Part shown: positions 62,866-64,000 of the stretch, in pieces | How the letters are laid out: the number at the start of each line of letters is the position of its first letter | Numbering within the stretch: position 1 is the first letter of the stretch | DNA from: Desmonostoc vinosum HA7617-LM4 | GTDB taxonomy: Bacteria; Cyanobacteriota; Cyanobacteriia; Cyanobacteriales; Nostocaceae | DNA: 64,000 nt | Assembly: GCA_019359515.1 (NCBI GenBank) | Contig: JAHHHC010000007.1 | Location: 171,508 to 235,507 of the forward strand | Direction: 5' to 3' | Position numbers and translations under genes: made by a program | The notes under the pieces: generated by a model | Databases searched by the model: none | What the model was told of the DNA's origin: nothing | The model's input: the letters and a program-made list of their open reading frames with translations, nothing else

Positions 62866-62960
62866 TTAATTACGAATTACGAATTACGTTAGCGAAGCGG
62901 TAGCGAGTCCTCGAGCGTCAGCGTTAGCGACACAGGAGCGTCGCGTCATTACGAATTATT
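62866..62960. repeat. AATTACG repeats with nested GTTAGCG units
   Basis: AATTACG units flank GTTAGCGAAGCGGTAGCGAG and GGAGCGTCGCGTCATTACG, the same combination as at 36.77 and 48.7 kb. The last unit overlaps the 3' end of the paraslipin gene. Confidence 0.75.
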
Positions 62961-63926
62961 TAACATCGGGTTGGAGCCTGTCTGAGTATCTGAGACGATG
63001 GAGCGTATACCTTCCAATGTGGCGGGGATAGTGCGTGGATCCATAAACATGACTTTGCTGCTATCACTTTTACCAATTGTCGCGCCCATATCTAGATAGC
63101 CCAAGGCAAACAAAACTTCTAGGGCTTGGTGAGCTGTGGAATTTGTGTCAATTTTTTGAGCGATAATTTCTGCTGATTCAGCAATAGCTTGAGCTTTGAG
63201 AATTTGTTGCTGGCGTTCAGCTTGGGCTTTGAGAACGATCGCTTTTTGTTCTGCTTCTGCTTGTAAAATTACGGCTTTTTGACGGGCTTCGGCTTCCAAG
63301 ACTTGAGCGTCGGCTTTACCTCTGGCACTATTAACAGCAGCCTCGCGATCGCCTTCTGAGGTTAAAATCACTGCCCTTCTGCGCCGTTCTGCTGACATTT
63401 GCAATTCCATCGACTCCCGCACAGCCTGAGAGGGGATAATATCTCGCAGTTCTACCCGCGTCACTTTCACACCCCAAGGATCGGTGGCAACATCCAAATC
63501 CCTTAACAAAAGTTCATTGATTTGCGATCGGGCAGTAAAAGTCTGGTCTAATTCCAGTTGTCCCATTTCTGAACGAATTTGGGTAAGTACCAAATTCACC
63601 ATAGCCGACTGGAGATTTTCTACCTTATACCAAGCTTTTTCCATATCCACGATGCGCCAATAAACCACCGCATCCACTTCAATTCCCACATTGTCACGGG
63701 TAATACATTTTTGCGGAGGAATATCCAAAACTTTTTCGCGGATAGTTTCTTGGTAGACGAGCTTATCTAGGAAAGGAAGAACAAAATTCAGCCCAGGCTC
63801 AAGTTTTTTATTATAGCTACCCAATCTTTCTACCAAAGCTTCATTACCTTGGTTGATGACTTTAACAGACCCAAATACAGCACCGCCACCGAATGCTAAA
63901 ACGAATAGTAAAAATAACTGTTCCAT
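62949..63926 (-). CDS. SPFH/Band 7 protein (paraslipin, QmcA type)
   Basis: A 325-residue membrane protein. An N-terminal membrane anchor ([20 protein letters not shown]) is followed by the Band 7 domain ([20 protein letters not shown], then [20 protein letters not shown]) and a coiled coil of Ala/Glu repeats ([20 protein letters not shown]), and a C-terminal hydrophobic helix. SPFH proteins form ring-shaped scaffolds around proteases in the membrane. The last codons overlap the AATTACG repeat. Confidence 0.93.
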   Translation of the reverse strand: MEQLFLLFVLAFGGGAVFGSVKVINQGNEALVERLGSYNKKLEPGLNFVLPFLDKLVYQETIREKVLDIPPQKCITRDNVGIEVDAVVYWRIVDMEKAWYKVENLQSAMVNLVLTQIRSEMGQLELDQTFTARSQINELLLRDLDVATDPWGVKVTRVELRDIIPSQAVRESMELQMSAERRRRAVILTSEGDREAAVNSARGKADAQVLEAEARQKAVILQAEAEQKAIVLKAQAERQQQILKAQAIAESAEIIAQKIDTNSTAHQALEVLFALGYLDMGATIGKSDSSKVMFMDPRTIPATLEGIRSIVSDTQTGSNPMLNNS

Positions 63927-63952
63927 TGTTAGTAACCTAATTTTTGATTGAA

Positions 63953-64000
63953 AGGGAGTGGGGAGTGGGGAGTGGGGAGTGGGGAGTGGGGAGTGGGGAG
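63953..64000. repeat. Tandem GGGAGTG array at the window edge
   Basis: Six or more head-to-tail 7-bp units, GGGAGTG, run off the right edge upstream of the paraslipin gene. On one strand this is G-rich. Confidence 0.9.

Overview
The window is chromosomal DNA of a filamentous, probably heterocyst-forming cyanobacterium of the Nostoc/Anabaena/Calothrix type. The evidence is a near-textbook NtcA gene, frequent HIP1 octamers (GCGATCGC), AATTACG heptamer repeats, many Uma2 (DUF820) genes, filamentous-haemagglutinin, CHAT/NB-ARC and caspase-like proteins, DUF3084 and PRK-like genes. No photosystem or rRNA gene is present.

Layout. 1-7 kb: a partial hypothetical gene, three Uma2 genes, acs, a DUF1778/GNAT toxin-antitoxin pair and a secreted TPR protein. 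7-14 kb: a MarR/MFS export pair with shared operator-like sites, then a minus-strand group with two short peptides sharing the leader start MA(E/N)IKIN and a GG-FR junction (candidate RiPP or bacteriocin precursors), an outer-membrane barrel and secreted proteins. 14-20 kb: a TPS-domain haemagglutinin flanked by two inverted 106-bp MITEs, a GT39 glycosyltransferase and a methyltransferase. 20-31 kb is the housekeeping core: aroF, a DnaJ-pentapeptide protein, hisB, fabI, ntcA, a DUF3084 protein, a PP2C phosphatase and an ABC1 kinase. The aroF gene has a long 5' leader containing a 20-residue peptide with eight aromatic residues and an overlapping antiterminator/terminator, the layout of a translational attenuator. 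31-45 kb is a conflict-type island: a DUF1822-like partner with a CHAT/NB-ARC/TPR protein, an M23 peptidase, tRNA-Arg, an IS5-family element, a caspase-like protease and a coiled-coil membrane protein. 45-64 kb: a second GT39, tRNA-Val, radC, a three-Cys-motif pair, a PRK-like kinase, a GFA enzyme, an NmrA/CIA30 fusion, a membrane Ser/Thr kinase, a broken and an intact TnpB element, a HugZ-like protein, a hydrolase, a PhoX-like phosphatase and a paraslipin.

Intergenic spaces are crowded with palindromic repeats and MITEs. A 41-bp palindrome occurs three times with exactly the same length: once between genes, once in the IS5 transposase just after a slippery A_AAA_AAG, and once inside tnpB. 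In both coding cases it is carried in frame. A different hairpin is carried in frame by the second, broken tnpB. Together with the aroF attenuator and the GG-leader peptides, these are the observations I consider most worth following up. Functional calls rest on motif recognition by eye; no database search was run.
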